Shown here: one piece after another, positions 41,044 to 48,653 of the stretch
Numbering within the stretch: position 1 is the first letter of the stretch
Layout: each line of letters begins with the position of its first letter
Source of the DNA: an uncultured archaeon
Lineage (GTDB): Archaea; Altiarchaeota; Altiarchaeia; IMC4; SCGC-AAA252-I15
Direction of reading: 5' to 3'
Assembly (NCBI GenBank): GCA_902384455.1
Contig: CABMCB010000072.1
Location: 1 to 48,653, forward strand
Length of the DNA: 48,653 bases
The notes under the pieces: model-generated
What the model was told of the DNA's origin: nothing
Databases searched by the model: none
Seen by the model: only the letters and a program-made list of their open reading frames with translations
Made by a program: the position numbers and the translations under genes

Positions 41044-41724
41044 CTACTTCTTCGCTTTAATTAATTCGGATATCCGCACCGTCTTTTCCTTAAGAAGCTC
41101 CTTTAGGTTGGTCCTGTAGTTCTCCTTCGCGTACCCCCACTTGAGTTGGTCGCGTCTTTTCTCCATTATCTTGCTGAAGTCAAACCCTCCGTACTCCCAC
41201 GGATGGATGAAAAACACTTTATTCTCAGGCCTTGGGAAATGGCGGATTCTATTAAACCAGGAGTTGCTGAACCCAAACAGTTTGCCGCCGGAATATATCG
41301 GCGCCTCCTCTATGACATGCGGCTGCTTGTGATAAAACACGACGCTGCTGTCGTACTCGAAAATGCGTCGGACGCTGTCCAACACCATGTTGTTGACGCG
41401 CGCATAAGGCGCCCTGAACCCGCTGGGCTTGATTCCATGCTCATTGAAAGCCTCCATCGCCTCAACGAGCTCGTGGTACACCTGCAAGTCCCTAAGTTCA
41501 GTCAAATCAATGTGCCTAAATCCGTGGCAGCCGATTTCGAATCCCTTAAGTAAGTCTAATACTTCGGGTTTTTTGTCAAGAAGCTCCCCCGTAACGAAAA
41601 ATGTCGCGTCGGCGTTCGCCTCCCGGATGTCCGCCACGAGGGCTGTAAGCCCCTCGCCCAATCCATCTAACGACTCATAGTGCGGAGGAAAATCAGGTTC
41701 GACATCGACTGACAAAGCAATCAT
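41044..41724 (-). CDS. Polysaccharide deacetylase (NodB family)
   Basis: 226 residues from the ATG at 41722-41724 (a TTG at 41733 is the alternative); a TTTAAAT (41748-41754) lies about 25 bases upstream. NodB motifs: ALSVDVEPD with the metal Asp, GCHGFRHIDL with the His pair, and GFRAPYARV. It removes acetyl or formyl groups from sugars in surface polymers or lipid precursors. Relation to the glycosyltransferase at 35880 is possible. Confidence 0.88.
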   Translation of the reverse strand: MIALSVDVEPDFPPHYESLDGLGEGLTALVADIREANADATFFVTGELLDKKPEVLDLLKGFEIGCHGFRHIDLTELRDLQVYHELVEAMEAFNEHGIKPSGFRAPYARVNNMVLDSVRRIFEYDSSVVFYHKQPHVIEEAPIYSGGKLFGFSNSWFNRIRHFPRPENKVFFIHPWEYGGFDFSKIMEKRRDQLKWGYAKENYRTNLKELLKEKTVRISELIKAKK

Positions 41725-41749
41725 CAAAAACAATTATGTACGGCCGGAT

Positions 41750-42979
41750 TTAAACGAGTTGCTCAACGAACCAGCGGGGGTCGAATGGCTTCAGGTCGTC
41801 GTACGTCTGGCCTACTCCGACGTATATGATGGGTTTTTTGGTTTCGTGTGCGATGCTTATGGCGCATCCTCCGTTGGCGTCGGCGTCCATTTTGGTGAGT
41901 ATGACTGCGTCTATTCCTACTGCTTGGTGGAACTCCCGGGCTTGTTGTACTGCGTCGTTTCCTGTTAGTGCGTCGCCTATGAATATTTTGAGGTCGGGTT
42001 TGTTTACGCGCACTATCTTCTTGAGTTCGTCCATCAGGTTTATGTTTGTTTGAATTCGGCCTGCGCTGTCGGCGAGTACTACGTCTATTTGGCGTGCTTT
42101 GGCGTGTTCTATTGCGTCGTATATTACTGCTGCGGCGTCGCTTCCTTTTTTGTGGGCGACTACCGGGGCGCCGACTCTGTCTGCGTGTTCCTTGAGTTGT
42201 TCTATTGCGCCTGCGCGGAACGTGTCTCCTGCGGCGAACACTACTTTGAGTTTGTGGTTCATCAGGTGGCGTGCGACTTTAGCCATCGTGGTTGTTTTTC
42301 CTGTTCCGTTTACTCCGATGAAAAGTATTTTGTATGGTTTGTTTGCGGCGTTGATTTCTGAAAGGAGGTTTATGGGTTTGTCCGGCGTCAGAGTTGTGAG
42401 TAAGACTTCTTTGAGGGTTTCGCGGACGCTTGCTGCGACGTCGTCTGAAGGCAAGTCGGTGGATAGCAGCCTGTTCTTTATTTCCCCGGTTATGTAGTCT
42501 GCGGTTTCCACCGCGATGTCTGACTGAAGCAGGTCAAGTTGAAGCTGCCAAATAAGGTCCTCTACCTCGCCTTCGGAAAGCCGAACTTTGCGGGTGAAAA
42601 GCGACTTGACTTTGCTTACCGCCGACAGCCTGGGTGCCGCGGACGCCTTCTCCTTCTTCTGCGCTTCCACCGCCGCGCGGCTGACTGTGACTTCAGCCTC
42701 AACGGTTTCCTCTTCAACTACGACTTCAGGCAAAGCCTTAATCGGCTCCCTCTTAGTCGGATGATGTATGGCGGAGTCTTTTTTTCCGGCGGCCGCAACC
42801 TTTTGCGTCGCCTCAACTTTGTGGGGGGCTGTTTCGTCTTTTTTCTCGGTTGAATGAGTTGATGCTTCAGGCGGCTGCTTTTCTTCCTCCTGTACTACCC
42901 CCTCGTCTGGGACTGATTGAGCTACTTCTTCGCTTCGCCCTATGAATTCAGCAAGCCGTTTCTTGAGTGCTCCAAACAT
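41750..42979 (-). CDS. ftsY: Signal recognition particle receptor FtsY
   Basis: 409 residues from the ATG at 42977-42979. N-terminal acidic, Lys/Glu-rich A domain (about 1-130), then the NG domain with G1 GVNGTGKTTT, DSAGR, TKMDADANGG. It docks SRP-ribosome complexes to the membrane. The frame to 43045 is not used; it overlaps the prefoldin gene. pfdA then ftsY is a conserved archaeal pair. Codon skew on the plus strand is G/T-rich for most of the NG domain. Confidence 0.95.
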   Translation of the reverse strand: MFGALKKRLAEFIGRSEEVAQSVPDEGVVQEEEKQPPEASTHSTEKKDETAPHKVEATQKVAAAGKKDSAIHHPTKREPIKALPEVVVEEETVEAEVTVSRAAVEAQKKEKASAAPRLSAVSKVKSLFTRKVRLSEGEVEDLIWQLQLDLLQSDIAVETADYITGEIKNRLLSTDLPSDDVAASVRETLKEVLLTTLTPDKPINLLSEINAANKPYKILFIGVNGTGKTTTMAKVARHLMNHKLKVVFAAGDTFRAGAIEQLKEHADRVGAPVVAHKKGSDAAAVIYDAIEHAKARQIDVVLADSAGRIQTNINLMDELKKIVRVNKPDLKIFIGDALTGNDAVQQAREFHQAVGIDAVILTKMDADANGGCAISIAHETKKPIIYVGVGQTYDDLKPFDPRWFVEQLV

Positions 42980-42995
42980 GTTTGTAGAACAAAAA

Positions 42996-43436
42996 TTACT
43001 GTGCTCCCGAAGCCATCTCCTCAGCCCTCTGGTTGAGGCGGCCAAGTAAGGCGGCCATTTCGTCGGCTGTTTTGCTTAGTTTGTCTTGGGTTTTGTTAAG
43101 GGACTCTTTGCGTTTGGTGAGGAATGCTTGTGCGTCAGGCAGTTTCTTTTCCACTGATATTCTGGCTCCAACGCCTACAAGTATGTTTGTTGGGTCTGTG
43201 ACCGTCGCTTTTACGAAGCTGTCTGAGCCTAAAGGCACAAGTATTTCTGTTCCCTCCTTTGTTTCGGATAGTGCTTCAAGGGCTTTTTCCGTCTGAGCTA
43301 TCTGGTCGAGGGCTGCGGCCACCATCTGGAGTTGTTGTGTTGTCGCTTCCAGTTGGCGTCTTAGCATTTCGATTTGGATTACTGCTTCCTGCAGTTGTTT
43401 TGAGTCTTGTTGGTTTTGGGGTTTGTTTTCTTTCAT
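42996..43436 (-). CDS. pfdA: Prefoldin alpha subunit
   Basis: 146 residues: two coiled-coil arms (about 12-60 and 105-140) joined by a beta-hairpin with EILVPLGSDSFVKATV and ILVGVGARISVEK. It is the central subunit of the archaeal prefoldin hexamer that holds unfolded chains. The ATG overlaps the rpiA stop (ATGA); ftsY follows after 16 bases. Confidence 0.93.
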   Translation of the reverse strand: MKENKPQNQQDSKQLQEAVIQIEMLRRQLEATTQQLQMVAAALDQIAQTEKALEALSETKEGTEILVPLGSDSFVKATVTDPTNILVGVGARISVEKKLPDAQAFLTKRKESLNKTQDKLSKTADEMAALLGRLNQRAEEMASGAQ

Positions 43437-44101
43437 CCTTTGTTGTTTAGTGTTTCTACTACCTTGCCTTTGGCTATGAGTATTATGTCTGGTTGTCTTA
43501 CGCTGAATATGCCGTTTTCTAGTACGCCTGGTATGTTGTTTAGTTCGGTCTCAAGTTGCAGTGGGTCGGCGAAGTCGAGGTTTTTCACGTCGAGTATTAT
43601 GTTGCCGTTGTCTGTTGTGTATCCTTTTCTTTCGGTGACTTCTGCTTCTAGTTCTGTTAGTTCGCGCGTCACGTATTCTTTGGCGAATGATATGACTTCT
43701 ATTGGTAGCGGGTAGGCGCCTATTTTCGGTACTTGTTTGCTTGAGTCTATTATGCAGATGAATTGGTATGATGCGGAGGCGAGCACTTTTTCGCGGGTGA
43801 GGCATCCGCCTCCTCCTTTTATGAGGTTGAATTTCTTGTCAGCTTCGTCTGCGCCGTCCACGTATACGTCCAGTTCCTGCGCCTGCTGGAACGGTATGAC
43901 CTTGAGTTTCAGCGCCTTAGCCTTTTTCTCCGTGTCGCCGCCTGAGGCCACGCATACGACGTCTTTTTTGCTTTTGGCGAGGGCTTCTATGAAGTAGCCG
44001 GATGTGGTGCCGCTTCCCAAGCCGACTTTCATCCCGTCTTCTATGTATTTGAGTGCTGCTTCTGCAGCCGCCTTCTTTTCTGATTCCTGCTGCTGGGCCA
44101 T
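43433..44101 (-). CDS. rpiA: Ribose-5-phosphate isomerase A
   Basis: 222 residues. VGLGSGTTSGYFIEAL at the N-terminus and the catalytic region DGADEADKKFNLIKGGGGCL with Asp, Glu and Lys. It interconverts ribose and ribulose 5-phosphates. First gene of rpiA-pfdA-ftsY; TATA-like TTTTTATAAGC 25-35 bases upstream. Confidence 0.95.
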   Translation of the reverse strand: MAQQQESEKKAAAEAALKYIEDGMKVGLGSGTTSGYFIEALAKSKKDVVCVASGGDTEKKAKALKLKVIPFQQAQELDVYVDGADEADKKFNLIKGGGGCLTREKVLASASYQFICIIDSSKQVPKIGAYPLPIEVISFAKEYVTRELTELEAEVTERKGYTTDNGNIILDVKNLDFADPLQLETELNNIPGVLENGIFSVRQPDIILIAKGKVVETLNNKG

Positions 44102-44212
44102 TGTGGGTTAGAAGATGGGGGCATTGCTTATAAAAACAGAGGAACGGTTTTCACTCCGGTTTTTAACATCAACGCCAATAACAATTCAGGCCTCTTTGAG
44201 GTGGTTTTTGAT

Positions 44213-44440
44213 ATGAAAGCTAATGTTGGAACAATTGACCGTGTTGCGCGGATTATACTGGGTTTTGCGTTAATCGCATTTGGCGTTCGCCAAGGCGGCA
44301 CATTAGGCCTTCTTTTGGAGGTTGTTGGTGTTGTGTTTCTTTTTACGGCAATAACCGCGTACTGTCTGCTGTATCAGTTGTTGGGTATATGTACTTGCCC
44401 TAAGGAGGCTGGTGCGAAGAAGCCTGCTGCGAAGAAGTAG
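44213..44440 (+). CDS. DUF2892-type small membrane protein
   Basis: 75 residues from the ATG at 44213, set by GAGGTGG at 44198-44204; a GTG at 44201 is in frame. Two hydrophobic helices, with NVGTIDRVARIILGFALI and the LLGICTC end typical of DUF2892 (YgaP-like membrane domain). The C-terminus is a Lys/Ala-rich tail (AGAKKPAAKK). Sits alone between divergent rpiA and convergent thrS. Confidence 0.85.
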   Translation: MKANVGTIDRVARIILGFALIAFGVRQGGTLGLLLEVVGVVFLFTAITAYCLLYQLLGICTCPKEAGAKKPAAKK

Positions 44441-44478
44441 CGGGGTTCAAGAAGGGGCCGAAGTTGTTGTTTTAAGGT

Positions 44479-46386
44479 TTATCCGACGAACTTCGGTCTT
44501 TTTGATAGCAGTAGTGGTAGTGGGAGTTTTTTTGTTGGTTTGCCTTCGGTTTTTTGGTGGATTTCTTGCGCGAGTTCTATGAGTGTTAGTGTGCGTTGTT
44601 CTTTTTCGCCTCTTATGCGTGCTTGGAATTTTTTGGTTTCCTTTTCTTTGTCGCCTATGACGAGTATGTAGGGTGCCCATTCGCGTTCCGCTTCTCTTAT
44701 GCGTCGTCCTACGCTTTCGTTTCTGTCGTCGACGTCGGCGCGGATTCCTTCTTTGTTGAGTGCTTCTGCGGCTTCGATTGCGGTTTCGTTGAAGTTTTCC
44801 GACAGCGGCAGTATCCTGACTTGCGTTGGGGCAAGCCATAGGGGGAGCGTTGGTGTTCCGCCTGCTTCTTGTGTGCGGTGGGCGTTTTCAAGCAGCGCGT
44901 ATATGAGGCGTTCTATGGCGCCGGATGGGCTGCAGTGTAGGACGAGGGGGTGTTTTTTGCTTCCGTCTTCTGCGACGTACGTCATGTCGTATCTTTCGCC
45001 GTTTTCCACGTCAATTTGGTCTGTGGATAAGGCGGATGCTTTGTCTAATGTGTCGACGAAGTTGAACTCATACTTCAGTACAAAGTAGAAGACGCGTTCC
45101 TTCCACATCTCAACTACAGCGGGCTTGCCCCATTCTCTCACCAGTTCGGTGAGGAACTCTTTGTGTTCGCTGTAGAAGTCTTCTGTGACTCGGATGGCGA
45201 GCTGCAGGCCGTCTCTATCTATTCCTGCTCCTTCTACTGTGTCGAGGCATAGTTTGAATCGTGTTTTGTATTCTGGTAGTGCCTGTTTTACGTCTGCGAC
45301 GAGCGCGTGGCAGTCTGGCATTGTGAATGCGCGCAGGCGGCGTAGGCCTGTTAGTTCGCCGCTTTTTTCTCGGCGGAAGCTGTAGCGTGTGAGTTCGTAG
45401 AATCGGAGGGGGAGTTGGCGGTAGCTTATGGTGGCGTCGTGTGCTATGAGGAATTGGCCGAAGCATGCGGCGAATCTTAGGAAGAATTTGCTGTCGTCTG
45501 AGAGTACTGTGTATTGTCGTGCGGGGAAGCGGTTGAGGTAGCTTTTGAGGCTTTTGTGGTTGAAGTCGTACATTATGGGTGTTTCGACTTCCATTCCTCC
45601 GTAGGCGACTATTTTTTCGCTGACGTATTGTTCTAGGAGGCTTTTGATGAATCGGCCTTTTGGGTAGTACCTTAGGTTTCCTGCGTCGCTTCCGGGTTCG
45701 TAGTCGACGAGTTCGAGGCGTTTCATTAGGGCGACGTGGGGTGGTTCGCGGTCTACGGCGCGCACCTTCTGTGTTTCGTATGTGGCAAGCTTTTTGAGTC
45801 CTATTTCCCCCTTGTAGTCGTAGTCGGCAAGGGGCGTTAGTTTTCCGTCCTGCGTGAGTATGTGCCAGGTGCTTTTGAGTTTCTCTTCTTTTTTGAGTGC
45901 TTCTGAGACGTCTTTTTCCTCGCCTTTCTTTTCTGCCCCCTCATTCTTTTCGCCTTCCGCGTCCGGCAGCAATGTGCGCGATAGCTCTGAAAGGGGGTGG
46001 CCCTTGCATTTTATCTCGAAGCTTTTGTACCAGCCGAACGGGGCGTAAATCGCTTTGTCGCCCCATTTCTCCTTAAGCAGAGCGTGCGCGTCAGAAAGGA
46101 TTTTCTGGGCCGTCTTCGGGTCTCCTAGGTTGCTTGATAGGTGGGCGTATGGGTAGAGGGCGACGTTTTTTGCGTCGACTTTCTGCGCCAGGGAATTAAC
46201 TTCATCCACAAGTTTCTTTGTGACGGATGCCGGATTCGTTTCGTCCACTTTTTCTACTGCGAAGAAGGCCACAAGCACGTCGTCTTCGACGCCTCCGGTC
46301 TTATCTCTTGTTTCCTCAGCGAAACTGCCGGCCTTCTTTTTGCTTTCGAATCGAAGGTAGTCGCTGTGGACGAGCAAAACGCGCAT
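44479..46386 (-). CDS. thrS: Threonyl-tRNA synthetase, archaeal type
   Basis: 635 residues. The first about 145 residues are the archaeal D-aminoacyl-tRNA deacylase-like editing domain (MRVLLVHSDYLRFE, APFGWYKSFEIKCKGHPLSE). The class II catalytic core holds the zinc ligands in FAACFGQF, FTMPDCHAL and LVLHCSPSGA. The last 110 residues are the anticodon domain (VRILPLSENFNETAIEAAEAL). This domain set is a strong archaeal marker. Confidence 0.96.
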   Translation of the reverse strand: MRVLLVHSDYLRFESKKKAGSFAEETRDKTGGVEDDVLVAFFAVEKVDETNPASVTKKLVDEVNSLAQKVDAKNVALYPYAHLSSNLGDPKTAQKILSDAHALLKEKWGDKAIYAPFGWYKSFEIKCKGHPLSELSRTLLPDAEGEKNEGAEKKGEEKDVSEALKKEEKLKSTWHILTQDGKLTPLADYDYKGEIGLKKLATYETQKVRAVDREPPHVALMKRLELVDYEPGSDAGNLRYYPKGRFIKSLLEQYVSEKIVAYGGMEVETPIMYDFNHKSLKSYLNRFPARQYTVLSDDSKFFLRFAACFGQFLIAHDATISYRQLPLRFYELTRYSFRREKSGELTGLRRLRAFTMPDCHALVADVKQALPEYKTRFKLCLDTVEGAGIDRDGLQLAIRVTEDFYSEHKEFLTELVREWGKPAVVEMWKERVFYFVLKYEFNFVDTLDKASALSTDQIDVENGERYDMTYVAEDGSKKHPLVLHCSPSGAIERLIYALLENAHRTQEAGGTPTLPLWLAPTQVRILPLSENFNETAIEAAEALNKEGIRADVDDRNESVGRRIREAEREWAPYILVIGDKEKETKKFQARIRGEKEQRTLTLIELAQEIHQKTEGKPTKKLPLPLLLSKRPKFVG

Positions 46387-46461
46387 GGTAAGAACGAGGA
46401 GGAACGGGCTTAAATCTTGCGTGCGCCCGTTTAATTTGTTATACGCCCTAAGTATGAGTCG

Positions 46462-47100
46462 ATGAAAGTCAAAGTTGAGCTTTGGGTCGCAGGCTTAGTT
46501 GCGCTTTCAGTGCTTGTCGGCGTATACGCATATCCTCGTATGCCCGATTTGATGGCCTCCCATTGGGACGCTCGCGGGGAAGTCAACGGTCACATGTCGA
46601 AGTTTTGGGGCGTGTTTCTGTTGCCTATTGTGCTTGCCGGAGTTGGCGGTATTCTTTTGGTTTTGCCGCGTATTGATCCGCTTAGGAAAAATATTGAGTC
46701 TTTCAGGGATTATTTCGATAGGTTCATCATTTTGATTTCCCTGTTTTTGTTTGTTGTCTACGTGCATACTCTCCTGTGGAATGCTGGCGTCATGTTGAAT
46801 ACGATGGTTTTGGTTTCAGTGGGTTTGGCCGCCGTATTTTATTATTTGGGTGTTTTGCTTCCTCACGCTAAGAGGAATTGGACTGTTGGAATTCGGACGC
46901 CGTGGACTTTAAGCAGCGAAGTCGTCTGGGATAAGACTCATGCGCTTGGGGGGAAGCTGTACAAGGCGATGGGTGTGATTGCTTTGTTGGGGGTTTTCGT
47001 TCCTCAGTATACTCTGGTGGTCGTAGTGGTCCCTATAATCGCTCTTTCTTTTTATCTCATAGTCTACTCTTTCTTGGAGTTCAGGAAATTGGAGAAGTGA
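46462..47100 (+). CDS. SdpI-like / DUF1648 membrane protein
   Basis: 212 residues, about six hydrophobic helices. Starts with ELWVAGLVALSVLVGVYAYP and the DUF1648 pattern PDLMASHWDARGEVNGHMSK, and ends with the SdpI-like RNWTVGIRTPWTLSSEVVWDKTH. SdpI is an immunity and signalling protein in Bacillus; in archaea the role is open. TATA-like region 25-35 bases upstream. G/T-ending codon use throughout. Confidence 0.87.
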   Translation: MKVKVELWVAGLVALSVLVGVYAYPRMPDLMASHWDARGEVNGHMSKFWGVFLLPIVLAGVGGILLVLPRIDPLRKNIESFRDYFDRFIILISLFLFVVYVHTLLWNAGVMLNTMVLVSVGLAAVFYYLGVLLPHAKRNWTVGIRTPWTLSSEVVWDKTHALGGKLYKAMGVIALLGVFVPQYTLVVVVVPIIALSFYLIVYSFLEFRKLEK

Positions 47101-47140
47101 TGTTTTTCTGATTTAAGGGCGTACTGCGGGGTATTTAATC

Positions 47141-48653
47141 ATGTTGAAGACGCCTCAAGGGAACGGTGACGTTGGACGGCAGAATACGGCTGGTGAGGGG
47201 GTCTTAAGTTCTGATTCGTCGGGTTTAGCGCCTGAGTGTATTGTTTCGGGCGGGGCAGGTAGCATAAGCAAGTTAGAGGGATCTAAGGGGGTTTTTGGGC
47301 GTACTTTTGCGCCGGACTCGCTTAGAGCGGGTATTACTTTTGCCGGGCAAACTTGGGCTGACGCCAACTACGCGACGTTTCCTGCCTTTTCTTCGACCCT
47401 CATAAGCGACCACGCTATGACCTACTACCACGTGAAGAAGCTTCAGGCGGTGGATGCATTGCCTCATTCTGATATTGTCGTCGTATTCAGAGATACACAC
47501 AGAGACGACCACATTCCAAGGATCCCCTCTCCTATTAATCCCACTCTAGAACAAGCTTTGGATTACCAGCAAAAAGAGGTGCACTCAGTCAACTTTAAGG
47601 CACCCCTTGTCGGCGACGGAAGCATAGGCGTCTTAGTTGAAGTCATACCAGACCGAATAAATTCCGTGCAATTAGGTAGTCGCATAATAAGCAGCCGCCT
47701 TTGGGACGCCAAAGGCGACCAGAGATCGGACGAACTATGGGACATGCCCGCACCCGAGGCCGATAAAAAAGGCGTTTTGATCGTCCGATGTAGGGAACGT
47801 GAAGTCCCGGAAATCCTGCGCGAACTTTCTGGGGGGAGGCCACATGTTTTTAGGGGGCGGGTTTTGCATCTTGTTGATGATGATGCTTTTGTTGTTGATC
47901 CTGTGGCTAGTCCTAGTCATGAGACTTCTCCTGTTGTTGATCACAGGCAGATTGAGTTGTTTAGGGAGACTCAGCGTCATCTTGTGGAGATGGGTTTGGG
48001 GGCTGCTCCTTCGGTTGTGAGTTTGCTTGGTTGTTCTATTGAAGGGAATAGTTTTGTGCCTCCTGTTAGTGTCGGTTACATTGGGAACGAGGTTGCTGAA
48101 GTTCTTGCGGGAGGATTCAGTGTTCCCGTAGTAAGAAGTGAACCTCATAGGGATGGGCGGGTTGAGATTGAGCGGCAGATGGACGATTCTAAAACTAGGT
48201 CTCATGCTTTTGTTGCTGCTGCTGTGTATGGAGACGAGTGGTCTGATCGTCATTTGAGGGCGGCTGCTGGGGATGGGGATTCTTCAGTTAGGGCTGATGT
48301 TGCTTCTGCTTTGGCTTGTAGTCCGTCTCCTGTTGCAAGGGGGCTTTCTGAGCGGCTGCTTGGGGATGAGGCGTCTGCGGTGCGTGCTGCTGCGGCGAAG
48401 GGTGTGTTTCTATGGGAGGGTTTAGCTGCTTTGCGTCGTTTGGTTGCGTTTTTCTTGGAAGAGCAGCGCAGGTTTGCTGCGACGGCTTTAGTGAACGGGA
48501 CCTACGGTCCTGTTGGCGGTGGGTTTTTCGTGGACGGCACTAGGCAAGCTCATATTGATGTGGTCGGCGTTTTGCATGACGAATTCTCTAATCTACTCCA
48601 TCACCTTGACGACGGCGGTAGGGCTTCAGTCACAAAGTTTAAGGGCGCATTAA
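47141..48653 (+). CDS. Hypothetical protein with HEAT-like repeats, partial
   Basis: 504 codons from the ATG at 47141 to the right edge without a stop. A TATA-like GATTTAAG (47110-47117) lies about 25 bases upstream. The first 200 residues match nothing known to me; they contain SDIVVVFRDTHRDDHIPRI. Residues about 345-430 show HEAT-like helical repeats with DGDSSVRADVASAL and DEASAVRAAAAKGVF. The codon choice becomes strongly G/T-ending from about 47830. May be a repeat scaffold protein; the C-terminus is missing. Confidence 0.75.
   Translation, partial: MLKTPQGNGDVGRQNTAGEGVLSSDSSGLAPECIVSGGAGSISKLEGSKGVFGRTFAPDSLRAGITFAGQTWADANYATFPAFSSTLISDHAMTYYHVKKLQAVDALPHSDIVVVFRDTHRDDHIPRIPSPINPTLEQALDYQQKEVHSVNFKAPLVGDGSIGVLVEVIPDRINSVQLGSRIISSRLWDAKGDQRSDELWDMPAPEADKKGVLIVRCREREVPEILRELSGGRPHVFRGRVLHLVDDDAFVVDPVASPSHETSPVVDHRQIELFRETQRHLVEMGLGAAPSVVSLLGCSIEGNSFVPPVSVGYIGNEVAEVLAGGFSVPVVRSEPHRDGRVEIERQMDDSKTRSHAFVAAAVYGDEWSDRHLRAAAGDGDSSVRADVASALACSPSPVARGLSERLLGDEASAVRAAAAKGVFLWEGLAALRRLVAFFLEEQRRFAATALVNGTYGPVGGGFFVDGTRQAHIDVVGVLHDEFSNLLHHLDDGGRASVTKFKGAL

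Overview
The window reads as the chromosome of an archaeon. Archaeal markers are a threonyl-tRNA synthetase with the archaeal N-terminal editing domain, prefoldin alpha next to ftsY, a fused gamma-alpha 2-oxoacid:ferredoxin oxidoreductase subunit, TATA boxes about 25 bases before many start codons, Thr-rich lipoproteins and a tRNA without an encoded CCA. Several genes look bacterial in type (full-length MetE, SerS, CysS, PepA, ferritin, LemA). I think a small-genome lineage such as a DPANN group is plausible, but the sequence does not settle this.

Layout. 1-4600: a partial ORF, a lipoprotein, a znuA-znuC-znuB metal ABC transporter and a divergent NikR-like regulator that share a palindromic operator. 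4625-6901: full-length metE. 6923-14727: an iron and Fe-S block with feoA, feoB, a cysteine-rich HTH regulator and sufB-sufD-sufS-sufU-sufC. 14786-20994: hisI, a Trm112-like protein, an unknown protein, serS, a Lys-rich protein and a two-gene 2-oxoacid oxidoreductase. 21058-24737: cysK, cysE and cysS. 24779-28628: envelope proteins, an FKBP isomerase, a secreted repeat protein, a SHOCT protein, a membrane-anchored winged-helix regulator and a possible ADP-ribosyltransferase-fold protein. 28714-35696: a DapB-like dehydrogenase, tRNA-Cys, a CuA lipoprotein divergent from ferritin, pepA, a flavin reductase, endonuclease IV and a membrane protein. 35880-41724: glycosyltransferase, PHP protein, LemA, TPM-domain protein, a winged-helix regulator, a 230-base hairpin array and a deacetylase. 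41750-48653: ftsY, prefoldin alpha, rpiA, thrS, small membrane proteins and a partial HEAT-like protein.

How it fits together. The strongest new signal is a 14-base palindrome, TTAACTATCGTTAA or its reverse complement. It recurs with at most two mismatches before feoA, before the HTH regulator, before sufB, and twice between the CuA lipoprotein and ferritin. This links iron uptake, Fe-S assembly, storage and a copper protein into one predicted regulon, and the Cys-rich HTH protein between feoB and sufB is the obvious candidate regulator. Three other regulatory layouts stand out: a NikR-type operator in front of a zinc-type transporter, four GTTTCA repeats spaced 21-22 bases in front of an envelope gene set, and two GTCATGAC palindromes 21 bases apart over the start of a winged-helix gene. 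Cysteine supply (cysK, cysE, sufS) and use (cysS, tRNA-Cys) also cluster here; cysK has its own perfect palindromic operator. No CRISPR array, insertion sequence or rRNA was seen.
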